Shown: one piece after another, positions 6,256 through 7,158 of the stretch
Position numbering within the stretch: the stretch's first letter is position 1
Layout of the letters: the number at the start of each line of letters is the position of its first letter
Assembly: GCA_904501765.1 (NCBI GenBank)
Contig: CAJGCM010000113.1
Span: 1-7,158 of the forward strand
DNA length: 7,158 bases
Source of the DNA: an uncultured Clostridia bacterium
GTDB lineage: Bacteria; Bacillota; Clostridia; Oscillospirales; CAG-272
Reading direction: 5' to 3'
Translations under genes and position numbers: made by a program
Notes under the pieces: generated by a model
What the model was told of the DNA's origin: nothing
Seen by the model: the letters and a program-made list of their open reading frames with translations, nothing else
The model's database searches: none

Positions 6256-6300
6256 GGCTGACAGGTCCCCATCGGTTAGGGGGCTGTCAGCCTCGTTTTT
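6256..6300 (+). terminator. Strong intrinsic terminator of the isomerase gene
   Basis: GGCTGACAG (6256-6264) pairs perfectly with CTGTCAGCC (6284-6292). The stem continues through CCCC (6267-6270) with GGGG (6279-6282), leaving a small bulge and an 8-base loop, and is followed by TCGTTTTT. This is a textbook Rho-independent terminator, 23 bases after the stop codon. It separates the isomerase from the PHP gene. Confidence 0.93.
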
Positions 6301-6310
6301 CTAAGATTTC

Positions 6311-6376
6311 GGTGAGCGCAATTCTCGCCACCAAAGATTTGCAAGATGGATGGCTTTTCGCCCTTTTTGCCGAAAA
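6311..6376. other. Two short inverted repeats upstream of the PHP gene promoter
   Basis: GGTG-a-GCG (6311-6318) pairs with CGC-CACC (6326-6332) around a 7-base loop, with one bulged A. TTTTCG (6355-6360) is mirrored by CGAAAA (6371-6376), 12 bases before the -35 of the PHP gene. The second could be an operator for that promoter; both are short enough to be chance. Nothing else was seen between the terminator and the promoter. Confidence 0.28.
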
Positions 6377-6388
6377 TAAAAAATTCCA

Positions 6389-6418
6389 TTGACACGAGTC
6401 TACTCCCTGTGCTATTAT
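6389..6418 (+). promoter_or_regulatory. Sigma-A promoter of the PHP-domain gene
   Basis: A perfect -35 TTGACA (6389-6394), an 18-base spacer and TATTAT (6413-6418), with TG one base before the -10. Start would be near 6425, giving a leader of about 38 bases that ends in the AGGAG at 6451-6455. This shows the PHP gene is its own transcription unit. Confidence 0.78.
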
Positions 6419-6462
6419 AAATCCCATAAGCACTCACCAAATATTAAAAGAGGAGAGCGAAA

Positions 6463-7158
6463 ATGAGAACCTATCTTTTACCCAAGGAAGGCAAGTTTTA
6501 TAAAGCTAATCTTCACTGCCATACAAACGTATCCGACGGTCATCTGTCCCCCGAAGAGGTAAAGCGGGAATATATGGAGAAGGGCTATTCCATAATAGCT
6601 TACACCGACCACGACATTATGATACCTCACCCCGAGCTTGCCGAGGAAGGCTTTTTACCTATGGTAGGCTACGAGATGGAAATAAACCGAAAGGATTTCC
6701 CGGAGCAGACCTGCCATCTGTGCTTCGTAGGTCTTCGCCCTGACGTACGCCAGGTGTGCTGGCACAGAGAAAAATACCTTCCCGCAAGCTCTGCCAAATA
6801 CCGTCATTTGGCAAAATTCGACGAAACGCTACCCGACTTTGAAAGAGAATATACCCATGCGTGTATCAATGAAATGATAAAACGAGGGGCTGAAGAGGGC
6901 TTCTTCGTTACCTACAATCACCCCACCTGGTCCCTTGAGAGCTATGAAGATTACATAGGCTACGAGGGCATGCACGCTATGGAAATCGTCAATTACAGCT
7001 CTATGACCGTGGGGTTTGATGACTACAACCCAAGAGTTTACGACGATATGCTAAGAGCAGGTAAGCGCATCTTTTGCTCTGCCGCCGACGATAACCACAA
7101 TCATAAGCCAAAGGATTCTCCGGAATACGATTCCTTCGGCGGCTTCAATATGATAAAA
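6463..7158 (+). CDS. PHP-domain metal-dependent phosphoesterase (C-terminus beyond window)
   Basis: The first 232 residues are visible and the frame is open to the window end. PHP metal-binding motifs occur in order: H18 and H20 in LHCHTNVSDG with D25, H50 in YTDHD, E71 in GYEMEI, H85 in CHLCFVG, H153 in YNHPTW, and D210/H212 in ADDNHNH. All expected ligands for a three-metal site are therefore present, which argues for an active hydrolase. Members act on phosphate esters such as nucleoside bisphosphates, RNA 5' ends or histidinol phosphate; which applies here cannot be told. The short start with the HxH motif at residue 18 fits stand-alone PHP proteins rather than DNA polymerase fusions. The ATG at 6463 has AGGAG 7 bases upstream. 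Leu codons are mixed (CTT, TTA, CTG, TTG, CTA), unlike the preceding isomerase gene. Confidence 0.87.
   Translation, partial: MRTYLLPKEGKFYKANLHCHTNVSDGHLSPEEVKREYMEKGYSIIAYTDHDIMIPHPELAEEGFLPMVGYEMEINRKDFPEQTCHLCFVGLRPDVRQVCWHREKYLPASSAKYRHLAKFDETLPDFEREYTHACINEMIKRGAEEGFFVTYNHPTWSLESYEDYIGYEGMHAMEIVNYSSMTVGFDDYNPRVYDDMLRAGKRIFCSAADDNHNHKPKDSPEYDSFGGFNMIK

Overview
The window looks like chromosomal DNA from an anaerobic member of the Clostridia (Bacillota), of a gut Oscillospiraceae/Ruminococcaceae-like kind. This is inferred from strong AGGAG-type ribosome binding sites, well-formed sigma-A promoters, a short three-cysteine-rich-type G3P dehydrogenase module that pairs a GlpA-like flavoprotein carrying a BFD-type [2Fe-2S] domain with a second FAD oxidoreductase, and a lipoprotein HtrA protease. 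No rRNA, tRNA, CRISPR array, transposase or phage gene was seen. No stretch of 300 bases lacks a gene or a gene-linked signal.

Layout from left to right. On the minus strand, 1-1997 is a two-gene operon: a GlpA-like FAD dehydrogenase with an iron-sulfur domain (564-1997), then, two bases later, a thioredoxin-reductase-like FAD/NAD(P) oxidoreductase (1-561) cut by the window edge. A very good extended -10 promoter (2038-2066) drives them. Also on the minus strand, 2216-3532 is a membrane-anchored HtrA/DegP-like serine protease with a complete His-Asp-Ser triad and one PDZ-like domain, followed by a candidate branched terminator. Next, still minus, 3757-4608 encodes an AraC-family regulator with an N-terminal cupin-like domain.

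The AraC gene is transcribed divergently from a plus-strand gene at 4787-6232 that encodes an L-arabinose/L-fucose isomerase family protein. The space between them holds the most interesting sequence: a 33-bp near-perfect inverted repeat (4661-4693) whose two arms are at once the -35 of one promoter and abut or contain the -10 of the opposite promoter. RNA polymerase can therefore bind in only one direction at a time, and a dimeric regulator on the repeat would control both genes. The isomerase mRNA then has a roughly 90-base leader with competing hairpins. The isomerase gene ends at a very strong terminator (6256-6300). A separate promoter (6389-6418) drives a PHP-domain metal-dependent phosphoesterase (6463 to the window end, cut off).

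How the genes may work together: the regulator and isomerase form a likely sugar-responsive switch, with the true sugar unknown. The left operon is likely to oxidise glycerol-3-phosphate or a similar 2-hydroxy substrate and pass electrons through the Fe-S domain to the second flavoprotein. The protease and the PHP protein have no evident functional link to their neighbours.
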